From assembly GCF_030817595.1 (NCBI RefSeq), contig NZ_JAUSZN010000001.1, positions 1,558,001 through 1,622,000 on the forward strand: a DNA stretch of 64,000 nt, written 5' to 3'. The translations under genes and the position numbers were made by a program. The notes under the pieces are model-generated. The model was not told the DNA's origin and made no database searches. It was given only the letters and a program-made list of their open reading frames with translations. Shown one piece after another: positions 33,907-43,245 of this stretch. Each line of letters begins with the position of its first letter. Position 1 is the first letter of the stretch. Origin of the DNA: Neobacillus niacini. Lineage in GTDB: Bacteria; Bacillota; Bacilli; Bacillales; Cytobacillaceae.

Positions 33907-34446
33907 TTATTTTAGTAACTTCTCAATATCATTTTCCATCTCTTCAGGCAGGGTACTTGGAAAATAGCGTTTAACAACATTTCCATTTTGATCAATTAAA
34001 AACTTAGTAAAGTTCCATTTAATATCAGAACTCTCTAGAATCTGTGGAAAATTGTTACTGAGATGCTGGTATAATCTACTGTGGGTATCCATGTTACTAT
34101 CCTCTGGTGCCTGCTCACGTAAATACCGATAGAGCGGATGTGCATGCTCCCCATTTACATCAATTTTCTTAAACACAGGGAAACTTACATCATAGTTGAC
34201 TGAGCAAAATGCTTGGATTTCCTCATCCGTACCAGGTTCCTGCTCGCCAAATTGATTACAAGGAAAGGCTAAAACCGAGAATCCCTGATCTTTGTAAGTC
34301 CTATAAACTTTCTCCAAACCCTTATATTGCGGGGTTAAACCACATTTACTTGCAGTATTCACAACCAGCAATACTTTTCCCTTAAAGTCCTCTAAGCTAC
34401 TATTTTCACCATTTGAATGCTCAGCTTGAAACGCATAAATCGACAT
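33907..34446 (-). CDS. Glutathione-peroxidase-family thiol peroxidase
   Basis: A 179-aa cytosolic peroxidase. The peroxidatic Cys35 is in NTASKCGLTPQY, the catalytic Gln/Trp partners are in AFPCNQFGEQEPG and KWNFTKFLID, and the second Cys for thioredoxin-type recycling is in AFPCNQF. It is the Bacillus BsaA-like type, about 20 residues longer than BsaA through an insert near 115-140 (PEDSNMDTHSRLYQHLSNN). GGAGGT precedes the ATG at 34446. A weak hairpin at 33868-33893 follows. Confidence 0.9.
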   Translation of the reverse strand: MSIYAFQAEHSNGENSSLEDFKGKVLLVVNTASKCGLTPQYKGLEKVYRTYKDQGFSVLAFPCNQFGEQEPGTDEEIQAFCSVNYDVSFPVFKKIDVNGEHAHPLYRYLREQAPEDSNMDTHSRLYQHLSNNFPQILESSDIKWNFTKFLIDQNGNVVKRYFPSTLPEEMENDIEKLLK

Positions 34447-34561
34447 ATGTATACCTCCAGCTCTTTTCTTCGTAAGTTATTAAAACTCAATACTACTATT
34501 CCACAAAAAACGGTCATAAACCTGCAAAAACAAAAAAGTTAAATCTCTTCACTGAGCTATT

Positions 34562-35140
34562 TCACAACGAAAATCTTCGAACTGATACAAAATGAACAGG
34601 AAGTTCAGCTTTATTTTCACTATAGTAATCTTTAAGCTTACCTTCATATATGAATTGAAATTTGGATACGCTTTGCAAATCATGAGGTGTAATAAGTGAT
34701 AGAGGCTTATCAAAATCGATGATGTTAGATTGATTTAGTAGAAATGCAACAAATTGAGAGCAGAAGAAGGCATTTTTCCTTTTTATCGGTATATTAAACA
34801 TAACGCCAAATAAACCTAATAAATTATAGCGATAATCTTTCTTCTGTGCTTCCAATTCTTTTAAAAAATAGTTCATCTTTTGAATTTGTTCCTCTGTTAC
34901 GGTGATAGAATAAATGGCACAGTCCGCTTGTTTAAATAAACCTGCCTTCACATCTTCCCTAACAAATCCTCCTATAAAGGGGTTTCGGACAGTTTTTCTC
35001 CCAAAGCTATATACCTCAGATAACTGGCTATCACAGGAAATGGATGCATGATTATATGGTTTTTTCGTATATAACTTTATTAATTTTGTTAAAAATGAAC
35101 CCGTATTCGTTAAAAGAAGGTACATCTGTTTTTCCACCAT
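34562..35140 (-). CDS. NlpC/P60-superfamily (permuted papain-like, YiiX type) protein
   Basis: A 192-aa protein whose probable catalytic His is in PYNHASISCD near residue 30 and Cys in NAFFCSQFVAFLL near 125. The His-before-Cys order is that of circularly permuted NlpC/P60 (YiiX/DUF830-like) proteins, which may act on lipids or small amides rather than peptidoglycan. There is no signal peptide. I placed the start at 35140 (GAGGAGG upstream); the frame opens at 35206 with a hydrophobic stretch lacking an RBS. Substrate unknown. Confidence 0.7.
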   Translation of the reverse strand: MVEKQMYLLLTNTGSFLTKLIKLYTKKPYNHASISCDSQLSEVYSFGRKTVRNPFIGGFVREDVKAGLFKQADCAIYSITVTEEQIQKMNYFLKELEAQKKDYRYNLLGLFGVMFNIPIKRKNAFFCSQFVAFLLNQSNIIDFDKPLSLITPHDLQSVSKFQFIYEGKLKDYYSENKAELPVHFVSVRRFSL

Positions 35141-35272
35141 CATTAGCCTCCTCAAGAAAACTTCTCTGTTTTTACTATACAAATAAAAACTTAAGAAAAG
35201 TTTCATAGAATCCTTAAGATATTCTTAACTTTTAGGAGTGTTTATTTTACATGTAACGCGGACTCTTTTTTA

Positions 35273-35307
35273 CAAAAAAAATCACCTTTCCTGTGGGATA
35301 GGTGATT
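35273..35307 (-). terminator. Terminator of the pabBC gene
   Basis: ATCACCTTTCC (35281-35291) pairs with GGATAGGTGAT (35296-35306). On the reverse strand it runs into T8. Confidence 0.85.
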
Positions 35308-35335
35308 ACATTGCTCCTTACATTGCTTTGTACTT

Positions 35336-37078
35336 TTATACTAGGTCAACCTCTTTCCATTTTCGAACACTATTTATAAACCAGACTCTTGTTGCTTTTT
35401 TTAAATCAGAGTGTGTGAGTACTTTTTCGTGTATTTCTCCATTTTGTAGTAAACTGTCACGAAAAGTCCCAGCTAGTAAACCGCTGTTTACGGGCGGAGT
35501 CCATCGTACACCGTCAATTTCCAGGGCAACGTTGCCATTTGTAAATTCGGTTATTTCTCCGTCTTGATTCCAAAGCAGGACATCAAAAGCTTCTGCTGGC
35601 TTCTGTTTTTGAAACTTTTCGTAGATTTCGCGATTGGTGGTTTTATGGTACAGAAATGGATTGGTTTTATCGACTGGCTCATCTGCTATGACCACTTTTA
35701 ACACTGCATCCTGTTGGGTGATAGGTTGACCTTCGATCATTAACTCTCCATCTTTAGCCAATAATAATCGAACCTTGATCATCCCGTTATGTTGTTTATC
35801 TCTATACTCGTTTAAGAATCCTTTTATCCTTTCAACTTCGATAGGATACCCAAAATACCGGGCTGAATTCTCTAGGCGTTTAAGGTGCTCTTCAAGCAAA
35901 AAATAATCCCCATTGTCCAGCAGCAAACTTTCTAACAACTGGTATTCCGATGGTTTTTCCTCTAACAGCTTTGCTTTTGCAAGAATCTCATTGTATTCCC
36001 CTTCTGATGTGGAATCCCATGTAACTCCTCCGCCAACACCATACACGGCGCTGCCAGTTGAATGGTCAATCAGCACTGTTCTAATAGGTACATTAAAAAT
36101 CGCTTCTTTATCTGGTGTAATATAGCCAATAGCACCGCAGTAAACCTCACGTGGTTCATTTTCTAAGTCTGCAATGATATTCATCGTGCTAACCTTTGGT
36201 GCACCTGTAATGGACCCGCATGGAAAAAGTGCTTTAAAGATATCTAAAAGGGTCGTGTTTTCTGTTACCTTTGCAGAAATGGTGGAGGTCATTTGATGAA
36301 CCGTCGGGTATTGTTCAATTTCAAATAATTTCTCAACCTCAACCGTTCCTGATTCAGCAACCATTCCGAGGTCATTTCGGAGCAAATCGACAATCATAAG
36401 GTTTTCTGCACGATTTTTCTCGGATTGAAGCAGCCAGTTTGCATTTCTTGCATCCTCTTCAAATGACGCCCCTCTTTTAATCGTACCCTTCATTGGTCGA
36501 GTTGTAATTCTTCCATTTTTCAAGTGAAAAAACAACTCAGGTGAAGCAGATACTATACTATGTTCACCCGTTTGTATGTAAGCGCAATAATTAGAGCTTT
36601 GTGCTTTTTTTAGCCTATTATAAAAAGCAAGACTATCACCGCTAAATTCTGAATGAAGACGGATGGTATAATTCGTTTGGTATGTATTCCCATACTGTAT
36701 AGATTTTTTAATAGAGGAGATTGCTTGATTATACTCCTCCATCGTAATGGCTGGTTTCCATTTAGATACGGAAAAATCCCCATCACTGCTAATTTGTTGA
36801 GGTAGGGGTTTTGAAAAAATACCAAACCAGAGCAAAGGAAAAGAACCCCCGCTTTTGACTTTAAATGCTGGATCAAATGCGGAAGCACTCTCGTATGATA
36901 AATATCCTGCAACATAATACCCTTTTTCTACAGCTTCTTGTACAAGCTGAAAGCACGGTAAGACATCTTCCACTTTATGTGCGGCTATCACTCTGACCGG
37001 ATTTTGAAACGTTAATGGTTTTATTGTTCCGTTTGAATCGGCAAATTCAAATGCTAAAAGAGGTTCTTTTTGTATCAT
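35336..37078 (-). CDS. pabBC: Bifunctional aminodeoxychorismate synthase component I / aminodeoxychorismate lyase
   Basis: A 580-aa fusion. Residues about 1-375 are PabB, which aminates chorismate to 4-amino-4-deoxychorismate; the active-site block TRPMKGTIKRG contains the PabB-type Lys, and CGSITGAPK and EYNEILAKA are typical. Residues about 385-580 are a PabC-type fold IV PLP lyase releasing p-aminobenzoate, with HKTTNREIY holding the likely PLP Lys and TEFTNGNVAL near 515. Such fusions occur in many bacteria that lack separate pabC. The pabA amidotransferase is not in the window. The gene feeds folate synthesis. Confidence 0.92.
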   Translation of the reverse strand: MIQKEPLLAFEFADSNGTIKPLTFQNPVRVIAAHKVEDVLPCFQLVQEAVEKGYYVAGYLSYESASAFDPAFKVKSGGSFPLLWFGIFSKPLPQQISSDGDFSVSKWKPAITMEEYNQAISSIKKSIQYGNTYQTNYTIRLHSEFSGDSLAFYNRLKKAQSSNYCAYIQTGEHSIVSASPELFFHLKNGRITTRPMKGTIKRGASFEEDARNANWLLQSEKNRAENLMIVDLLRNDLGMVAESGTVEVEKLFEIEQYPTVHQMTSTISAKVTENTTLLDIFKALFPCGSITGAPKVSTMNIIADLENEPREVYCGAIGYITPDKEAIFNVPIRTVLIDHSTGSAVYGVGGGVTWDSTSEGEYNEILAKAKLLEEKPSEYQLLESLLLDNGDYFLLEEHLKRLENSARYFGYPIEVERIKGFLNEYRDKQHNGMIKVRLLLAKDGELMIEGQPITQQDAVLKVVIADEPVDKTNPFLYHKTTNREIYEKFQKQKPAEAFDVLLWNQDGEITEFTNGNVALEIDGVRWTPPVNSGLLAGTFRDSLLQNGEIHEKVLTHSDLKKATRVWFINSVRKWKEVDLV

Positions 37079-37120
37079 GATCTATGCTTTCACCCTTAAG
37101 TTTTCTGATTTTTAAAAGGA

Positions 37121-37306
37121 AGGCTGTGTTAAACTTGGCTGTTGATTTGCGCTCCTGGCGCTATGCTTTCCGCGGGCTCGCCCGTGAGCCTCCTCGGTCG
37201 TTCCCGACCTGCGGGGTCTCACTCAGCTCGTTCATCCCGCAGGAGTCAAGCGCCCTCCGCTCCAATCAACAGGTTCTAAAATCAACAGTATCCTTTAACA
37301 CAGCCT
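37121..37306. repeat. 186-bp GC-rich interspersed element with perfect 13-bp terminal inverted repeats
   Basis: AGGCTGTGTTAAA (37121-37133) and TTTAACACAGCCT (37294-37306) are perfect inverted repeats. Inside them TGTTGATT and AATCAACA repeat the symmetry around a GC-rich core (Cys/Arg-coding in every frame, with several internal palindromes such as CCGCGGGC). It sits between pabBC and the permease gene with no coding signal. Elements of this sort ('gcgctccaggcgc...cgcaggagtc') are widely scattered in Bacillus-related genomes. It looks like a MITE- or REP-type element. Confidence 0.75.
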
Positions 37307-37330
37307 AATTGAAAAGAAACCTCTTTTAGT

Positions 37331-38788
37331 TTATTTATCCTTGTTTCTTTCGTCAACTCTTTCAGCTATTTCCTGGGCTAACTCGGTGGCGTAGTTTGGC
37401 CGCAATTTTCTTGGTGATACATCTTTTTTGGCTGTATCATTTGCTCCTGTACGTCTCCTGTAGCTCATTACTAAATAAATGAGGGAGTAAATGACAACCA
37501 TACTACTTCCAGTAATGAGGCCTGCTGTTTGTCCTGGAATAAAAGGCATGCATAATAAAACGATGATTAAGCTTATTAATGCAATCCAAGATGTAAGAGG
37601 GAACCCCGGCATTTGACAGATCCCGCCCGGCGGACATCCTTCCCTTTTACGAAAGCGGATATGACTTGCCATGATTACGGCATAGGTAAAGATTAGAGCA
37701 AATCCGCCAGATGTAATTAAAACAAGATAGGCTCTCGGAAATAACAGACCAAAAAACAGTCCAATCATCATGGACAGCCCGGAAAATAAAATACCTTTGT
37801 ACGGAACATCTCTTTTGTCCTTAAGCCAATGCGGTGCATGACCTTCATCAGAAAGGGAACGAATCATTCTTCCTAATCCAAAAATACATGCCAGCATCGC
37901 TGAGAGAATCGCTGAAATCAATACCAGATTTAGCGCCGTACCTGCCCAGCCAATCCCCCATCGATTTAGTGAGGCAACCATCGGACTTACGTTTTCACTA
38001 AGTTCTGCTGTAGGAATAAGTGGCAGCAGCACTGCCGCATACAGGATATATAATCCGACCAATGAAAAAACGGTATAGCGAATCGCTTTCGGTATCGTTT
38101 CAGTTGGATTATCGGCCTCAGTTGCCGCTAATCCAATGATCTCAAAGCCCGCATAGGCAAAAACAACCAGGAGCATACTTCCAGCAATCCCCTGTACTCC
38201 TCCAGGCATGATTGGTTCCCTCGCCAACTCTCCGGCACCAATCGCTGGTGTTCCTGGCATTAAACCTACAATCAAAACCAATGCCGTTAAGATAAAAAAG
38301 ATAATCGCAAAAATTTTAACTGCAGATAACCCGCTTGCCAGCTTTCCTATTTTATCTGCTCCTAATAAATTAAGCAGCGTAACCGCTACAATAATTGATC
38401 CACCTAACCAAGCGATTGATACATTCGGTACCCATTCACGAACCAACAATGAAATGGCTGTAGCTTCACTCGACATCGATAAAACGGTCCCTGTCCAATA
38501 AAGCCAGCCCACAACAAATCCTGTTCCCTGTCCAAGTTCCCTTGCCGCAAATGTACTAAAGGAACCTACTGTGGGTGCACCCACAGTCATCTCTGACAAA
38601 GCATATAAGATCAGATACACAAGCCCGCCGGCTAAAATATACGATATTAAAATAGATGGACCTGCTGCATTAATCGCCACAGATGATCCAAGGAAAAAAG
38701 ACCCCCCAATGACACTTCCTAACGCCATCATCGTTAGCTGCCATGCAGACAACCCTTTTCGCTTGCGCTTCATTATATTTTCAGCCAT
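37331..38788 (-). CDS. Amino acid permease, APC superfamily
   Basis: A 485-aa transporter with twelve expected membrane segments and a long polar C-terminal tail. The first segment carries GSVIGGSFFLGSSVAI, matching the APC substrate-binding G-x-G motif, and AYAGFEIIGLAATEADNP in segment 6 is typical. It resembles B. subtilis YbgF/YbxG-like permeases. The substrate is unknown. The RBS GGGTGAG precedes the ATG at 38788. It is a single-gene unit between the repeat element and a small ORF. Confidence 0.88.
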   Translation of the reverse strand: MAENIMKRKRKGLSAWQLTMMALGSVIGGSFFLGSSVAINAAGPSILISYILAGGLVYLILYALSEMTVGAPTVGSFSTFAARELGQGTGFVVGWLYWTGTVLSMSSEATAISLLVREWVPNVSIAWLGGSIIVAVTLLNLLGADKIGKLASGLSAVKIFAIIFFILTALVLIVGLMPGTPAIGAGELAREPIMPGGVQGIAGSMLLVVFAYAGFEIIGLAATEADNPTETIPKAIRYTVFSLVGLYILYAAVLLPLIPTAELSENVSPMVASLNRWGIGWAGTALNLVLISAILSAMLACIFGLGRMIRSLSDEGHAPHWLKDKRDVPYKGILFSGLSMMIGLFFGLLFPRAYLVLITSGGFALIFTYAVIMASHIRFRKREGCPPGGICQMPGFPLTSWIALISLIIVLLCMPFIPGQTAGLITGSSMVVIYSLIYLVMSYRRRTGANDTAKKDVSPRKLRPNYATELAQEIAERVDERNKDK

Positions 38789-39004
38789 TTTGCATGCTCA
38801 CCCATTTTCTAAAATAATCTAACGTTATTATTTACATCATTTAGAAAAGGATTCTATGGGATATGCTGCTAGTATTTGTAAACACCCTTTGAATGGCCGA
38901 GAGGTATCCTGCAATTGACAAAAAATTTACAATTCACCAACTGTGTCTTAACAATTCTTTACTATAATGAGTGTAACTAGGATGATTGGGGAGGAGGATG
39001 TTGC

Positions 39005-39061
39005 ATGCGTGAGTTCATGTTTAGAATCGTCATCTTGATTCCGATTTGTACTTTTATGTAA
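39005..39061 (+). CDS. Candidate hydrophobic micropeptide (18 aa)
   Basis: ATG at 39005 follows GGGGAGGAGG with six bases of spacing, and the frame runs 18 codons: MREFMFRIV, then ILIPICTFM. A TATAAT box lies about 45 bp upstream in the 38789-39109 gap. The RBS is among the strongest in the window, but a reading frame this short could arise by chance. No homologue is recognised. Confidence 0.4.
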   Translation: MREFMFRIVILIPICTFM

Positions 39062-39109
39062 TAAACCTTCACTATTCCTAATAAAACCTGCACAAATATG
39101 CCTCTATTT

Positions 39110-39640
39110 TTATTCTAACGAACTTGGCAGCTGTTGATAAGCTAATTTCATAATGATTTCTTTGTGTTGCGGATAAACTTTCATCAATTCTTCTTGTGTA
39201 AACAGTTCAAAGTCTTGAAATTCAAATCCTGGGGAAACCATACATCCCACTAGTGAACAAGTTTCCTTCTCCGAAACAGAAGACCCAAATATGGAATTTT
39301 TCTTCACTAAGACTTGGGGTACTTCGCCTGCATCAAGATTCATCCCTAACTTTATTTCCTTATAATCGCCACTTTCATCAATGACATGAATACTTAAAGA
39401 ACTTCCACCGTGATAGTACCAAAGTTCATCTGATTTAAGCCGGTGAAAATGGGAGACATCATCAGAGGTTAAAAGAAAATAAATACTGGTATATAGCTTA
39501 CGTATTCCCTCGTAATTAACGGACAATTCGTTGTCACTAATATGTTCATCTGACTTAAAAGTTTCTTTGTAGTAACCACCTTCAGGATGTGGTGTAAGGC
39601 CAAGCTTCGAAACTAGGTTATTCAAATCATTACGATGCAT
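39110..39640 (-). CDS. Cupin-fold protein of the DUF985 family
   Basis: A 176-aa single-domain cupin. The family opening LGLTPHPEGGYYKETF (residues about 12-27) is followed by IYFLLTSDDVSHFHRLKSDELWYYHGG, with His and Glu positions for metal or ligand binding. The C-terminal part has SLVGCMVSPGFEFQDFELF. This is the DUF985/YML079-like family, whose function is unsettled. I chose ATG at 39640 (GGAGGG upstream), 11 codons inside the open frame. Confidence 0.85.
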   Translation of the reverse strand: MHRNDLNNLVSKLGLTPHPEGGYYKETFKSDEHISDNELSVNYEGIRKLYTSIYFLLTSDDVSHFHRLKSDELWYYHGGSSLSIHVIDESGDYKEIKLGMNLDAGEVPQVLVKKNSIFGSSVSEKETCSLVGCMVSPGFEFQDFELFTQEELMKVYPQHKEIIMKLAYQQLPSSLE

Positions 39641-39703
39641 GATATAATCCCTCCATTCTACTATTTGTTTCATCTATAAACTTATTATCTTTTTTACACA
39701 ACA

Positions 39704-39726
39704 ATAAAAGCTGCCTTCATGGCAGC
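39704..39726 (-). terminator. Terminator of the CBO0543 gene
   Basis: GCTGCC (39710-39715) pairs with GGCAGC (39721-39726); reverse reading ends in TTTTATTG. Confidence 0.7.
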
Positions 39727-39792
39727 AATATACTTACCAGATTTTCCGCTGGTTCAACAAATTTATTAAAAAATCCTTCTAAAAAGACGACC

Positions 39793-40353
39793 TTATTTTT
39801 TTTCTAACTTTTCGAAGGAATTTAAGCGGCTATACCAGTGAGCCAGTAAATAGAATGAGGTTAGGATCAAGAAAGAATATGTAAAAGACCAATCAATTTT
39901 CTTGTATAAATCAAATTTAGCCAATGCAGGCATACCTACATATGCACCTAGCACTCCAAAAAAAACTGCTTTTAGATATGGATTAAAGTTAGGCCTATAT
40001 TGCAACAATAGCATGACAAACACTGGTAAAACAGAAAGTCTGTACGAAAAATTTATTGTGGCTACGGGAACTACCTTTACCGGATAAGCCCATTTTCCAA
40101 AACTAACTCCAAGCGTATCAAGGATTTCTGATAATACCATTACTAATAAACCTGCAGAAAATAAACGAGCTGTGCTTTCACGATTTCGGAAAATCCCCCA
40201 AATAATCCAAGGGGCAACGATCATAGCTAATGCTGTCCACCACTGCCAAGTAAATAGAAAGGCATTCATTACTGTTTCAACAATTAACTGGTTTGCCTCA
40301 TTAATCATTTTAGTTGCTTTATCTACTTGTTGCAATCCTTCTTGGTAAGTCAT
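39793..40353 (-). CDS. CBO0543 family membrane protein
   Basis: A 186-aa membrane protein with about five segments, preceded by a soluble helix (residues 1-30). The recurrent WALAMIVAPWIIWGIFR, DTLGVSFGKWAYPVKVVP and final FYLLAHWYSRL blocks match the CBO0543 family of Firmicutes, whose function is unknown. GGTGGG precedes the ATG at 40353. A second, more distant member lies at 59227-59742 beside DUF3231 genes. Confidence 0.8.
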   Translation of the reverse strand: MTYQEGLQQVDKATKMINEANQLIVETVMNAFLFTWQWWTALAMIVAPWIIWGIFRNRESTARLFSAGLLVMVLSEILDTLGVSFGKWAYPVKVVPVATINFSYRLSVLPVFVMLLLQYRPNFNPYLKAVFFGVLGAYVGMPALAKFDLYKKIDWSFTYSFLILTSFYLLAHWYSRLNSFEKLEKK

Positions 40354-40581
40354 CGACTACCCACCTTCATCACAATTTCATGTCCTGTTAGTTTACACTG
40401 TAGCTTCTTTAGCTATTCCCCATTCAAAAGTAAACTAGTTTATTGAAAGGTATCCGCACAGAGTACCCAAGAATTTAAAATGAAGGTAAAAAAATGAACC
40501 TGGATATCATTACATTTTTGAGATATATCTACAAATTCTCACCAATTTCTACGCGCTTTTATAATATTTCTACAATCCACA

Positions 40582-40613
40582 TAAAAACAAAACGCCACCG
40601 ATTAATGGCAGCG
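40582..40613 (-). terminator. Terminator of the threonine aldolase gene
   Basis: On the reverse strand CGCTGCC pairs with GGTGGCG (plus 40607-40613 and 40593-40599, two G-T wobbles) and is followed by a T-rich run. Confidence 0.6.
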
Positions 40614-40630
40614 CTCTTTTGGTTTTACTA

Positions 40631-41656
40631 TTATATTACTCTCTTCAATTCCTCTATAAAGCCAATTACCTCTTCTTCTTTTGTTGCCCAGGAAGTCACG
40701 AGGCGAATTGCCGATGAATCAGAATCTACCTTCTCCCAGACATGAAAAGCATAGTTGTTTTGAAGCTCGGTGATAACTGCATTCGGCAGTATCGGAAAAA
40801 TTTGATTTGACGGTGAGTGGGTCAAAAACTTTATATTTGCTTTTACGAGCTCATCTCTAATCCTGCCTGACATCTGATTTGCATGCGCGGCCAAATCAAA
40901 GAACAAATTATCCCGAAAGAGTTCAAGAAATTGTATGCCCATCAATCTTCCCTTGGCAAGGAGCGCCCCTTTTTGCTTAATATGGTAACGAAAATCTTCC
41001 TTTAAAGATCCACGGCAAATCACTAATGCCTCACCAATCAAAGCTCCATTCTTTGTCCCGCCAATGTAAAACGCATCGACTAGGTTTGGGAGATCGCTCA
41101 ACAGCAGATCATTCTCCTCTGAACACAATGCAGAACCAAGCCTTGCACCATCCATATACAATATAAGCTGATTACGTTGGCAAAAGTCATGTAACTCCTG
41201 CAGTTCGCTCTTAGAATATATAGAACCAATTTCAGTAGAATTCGATATGTAAACTAATTTCGGCTTTACCATGTGCTCATCCGGATGACCGTCTAGTACT
41301 CCCTGCAAATCCGCTGGTGAAAGTTTTCCATCTTTCCCCTCAACTGATAGAATTTTATGACCGGTTGCTTCGATGGCACCTGTTTCATGACCCAGAATAT
41401 GTCCGCTGCTAACGGCGATTGCCGCTTCATGTGGTCTAAGGAAAGCTGATATAGCAATAAGATTGGTTTGTGTTCCTCCTGAAATGAAGTGAATATCTAC
41501 GTTGTCATTTAGGAGTTTCTCCTTTATCCGTTCACTTGCTTCTTTCGAATATCTATCCTCACCGTACCCCTCTTCCTGCTCCAGGTTGGTTTCTAGTAGT
41601 GCATTTAGTATTCTAGGATGTGCCCCTTCACTGTAATCGTTCTTAAAGCTGTACAT
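40631..41656 (-). CDS. Low-specificity L-threonine aldolase family PLP enzyme
   Basis: A 341-aa fold-type I PLP enzyme of the beta-eliminating-lyase/threonine aldolase group. The Schiff-base Lys is in YIGGTKNGALIGEA near residue 200. The PLP-phosphate site SGGTQTNL and the ring-stacking His in SSGHILGHETGAIE are present, as is MDGARLGSAL. It cleaves L-threonine or L-allo-threonine to glycine and acetaldehyde. I chose ATG at 41656 (GGGGGC upstream). Single gene; a terminator follows. Confidence 0.88.
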   Translation of the reverse strand: MYSFKNDYSEGAHPRILNALLETNLEQEEGYGEDRYSKEASERIKEKLLNDNVDIHFISGGTQTNLIAISAFLRPHEAAIAVSSGHILGHETGAIEATGHKILSVEGKDGKLSPADLQGVLDGHPDEHMVKPKLVYISNSTEIGSIYSKSELQELHDFCQRNQLILYMDGARLGSALCSEENDLLLSDLPNLVDAFYIGGTKNGALIGEALVICRGSLKEDFRYHIKQKGALLAKGRLMGIQFLELFRDNLFFDLAAHANQMSGRIRDELVKANIKFLTHSPSNQIFPILPNAVITELQNNYAFHVWEKVDSDSSAIRLVTSWATKEEEVIGFIEELKRVI

Positions 41657-41848
41657 TCTATTGCCCCCGTTTATCACTTTTTCTAATCATCGTACTATAT
41701 CTTACCAAGATTTTTTACAACCTGCCAAAAAAAAGTCACATGTTTCAAACCGAAAAGAAGTAAAATATTCACTACCACTCACTCGACGCTTTTGGTATTA
41801 TTACCAATATCAGATTTTCATAATGGGTTATTAAGGGAGACCAAACAA

Positions 41849-43195
41849 GTGGAGATTTATAAAAGAAAAGGGAATTTAGTTAAAATGCACCCTGCGCAAA
41901 TCCTTGTTCTCGGATTCGGCGGGCTAATATTATTGGGGACTTTCCTTTTTATGCTCCCAATTGCTACTTATGAAGAGGGGCGTGGGCTAAGCTTTATTGA
42001 TGCTTTATTTGAGGCCACCTCAGCGGTTTGTGTAACCGGTTTGGCTGTTGTCGATACGGGCACCACCTTTACCTTGTTTGGAGAGATTGTTCTCCTCTGT
42101 TTGATTCAGGTTGGCGGGTGGGGATTTATGACAACAGGAATATTTATGTTCATTATCTTAGGGAAAAAAATTGGATTAAAGGAACGCTTATTGCTGCAAG
42201 ATTCCTTAAATGTTTTTTCTCTTGCTGGCGTTGTCACCTTAGTTAAGCGGATCATTCTTATTACATTTATTGTGGAATTTCTTGGGGCTGCTGCTTTAGC
42301 CATTCGCTGGTCTTTTGAAATGCCGCTTGGGAAAGCCATTTATTATGGAATCTTTCATTCGATTTCCGCATTCAATAATGCAGGTTTTGGGCTTGAACCT
42401 GATAATTTAAGTAAATGGGTTGGTGACCCTGTTGTAAACATCGCCATTACTTCTCTTTTCATTACTGGGGGGATTGGTTTTACCGTTATCCTTGATTTAT
42501 GGGCTAAGAAATCTTTTCGTAAACTATCTCTTCATTCCAAAGTTGCGTTACTCATGTCACTCTTTTTAAATATTATAGGATTTTTAATTATCTTGATTTC
42601 GGAATATAGCAATTCGGCTACTATTGGAAACCTAGCGTTTGAAGATAAGCTTTGGGCTTCCTATTTTCAAGGAGTCGTTACCAGGACCGCTGGTTTTAAC
42701 ACAATTGATATTGGAGCCATGAATCTTTCCTCTCTTGTTTTCATGATGGCACTAATGTTTATAGGTGCATCTTCAGGGTCGACTGGCGGCGGAATTAAAG
42801 TAACCACTTTCGCTATTATTATCTTAGCTTTTTGGGCAGTCGTGACAAATCGTGACCACGTGAACCTTTATAAAAGAAGAATTTCATGGGAACTGGTAAA
42901 TAAATCACTATCGATTGTCGTAGCCGCTTTATTTTTTATCTTTCTAATCTTCTTTTTACTAACTTTTACTGAAAAAGCTGATATGAGCAAATTACTATTT
43001 GAAACCATTTCAGCTTTTGGAACCGTGGGTTTGTCAGCAAATTTCACACCAGAACTCTCCCCAGCCGGAAGAGTATTGATTACGATTATGATGTTTATAG
43101 GCAGACTTGGGCCATTAACCATGGCATTTGCTTTATTGAATCCTAAAAAAGAAGCCAAGGTAAAATATGCAGAAGAAAAAATATTAATTGGATAA
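41849..43195 (+). CDS. KtrB/TrkH-type potassium channel subunit
   Basis: A 448-aa K+ uptake subunit built from four M1-P-M2 repeats. The four selectivity-filter loops are visible: SAVCVTGLAVVDTG, SAFNNAGFGL, TRTAGFNTID and SAFGTVGLSA. The gating loop in repeat three (GASSGSTGGGIKVTTFA) is present. Size and motifs fit KtrB/KtrD of Ktr systems. No ktrA/ktrC regulatory subunit is adjacent, so it must pair with a RCK protein encoded elsewhere. The start is GTG at 41849 with AAGGGAG upstream; the frame opens at 41792. Confidence 0.9.
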   Translation: MEIYKRKGNLVKMHPAQILVLGFGGLILLGTFLFMLPIATYEEGRGLSFIDALFEATSAVCVTGLAVVDTGTTFTLFGEIVLLCLIQVGGWGFMTTGIFMFIILGKKIGLKERLLLQDSLNVFSLAGVVTLVKRIILITFIVEFLGAAALAIRWSFEMPLGKAIYYGIFHSISAFNNAGFGLEPDNLSKWVGDPVVNIAITSLFITGGIGFTVILDLWAKKSFRKLSLHSKVALLMSLFLNIIGFLIILISEYSNSATIGNLAFEDKLWASYFQGVVTRTAGFNTIDIGAMNLSSLVFMMALMFIGASSGSTGGGIKVTTFAIIILAFWAVVTNRDHVNLYKRRISWELVNKSLSIVVAALFFIFLIFFLLTFTEKADMSKLLFETISAFGTVGLSANFTPELSPAGRVLITIMMFIGRLGPLTMAFALLNPKKEAKVKYAEEKILIG

Positions 43196-43199
43196 TGAA

Positions 43200-43233
43200 A
43201 AACACACCGTTTATGCTTTGAACGGTGTGTTTT
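43200..43233. terminator. Bidirectional terminator
   Basis: AACACACCGTT (43201-43211) pairs with AACGGTGTGTT (43221-43231), with A-rich and T-rich flanks. It lies between convergent KtrB and SRPBCC genes. Confidence 0.85.
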
Positions 43234-43245
43234 GCAGGTTATAAA

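Noticed and set aside
37084..37308. 74-codon plus-strand frame over the GC-rich element
   Set aside because: It coincides with the inverted-repeat element and has repeat composition in all frames, so it is not a gene.
41792..41807. TTGGTA-N4-TACCAA palindrome before the KtrB gene, similar to the island operator
   Set aside because: The spacer is four bases and the TATA core of the operator is missing, and the gene is 28 kb outside the island. It is treated as a chance palindrome.
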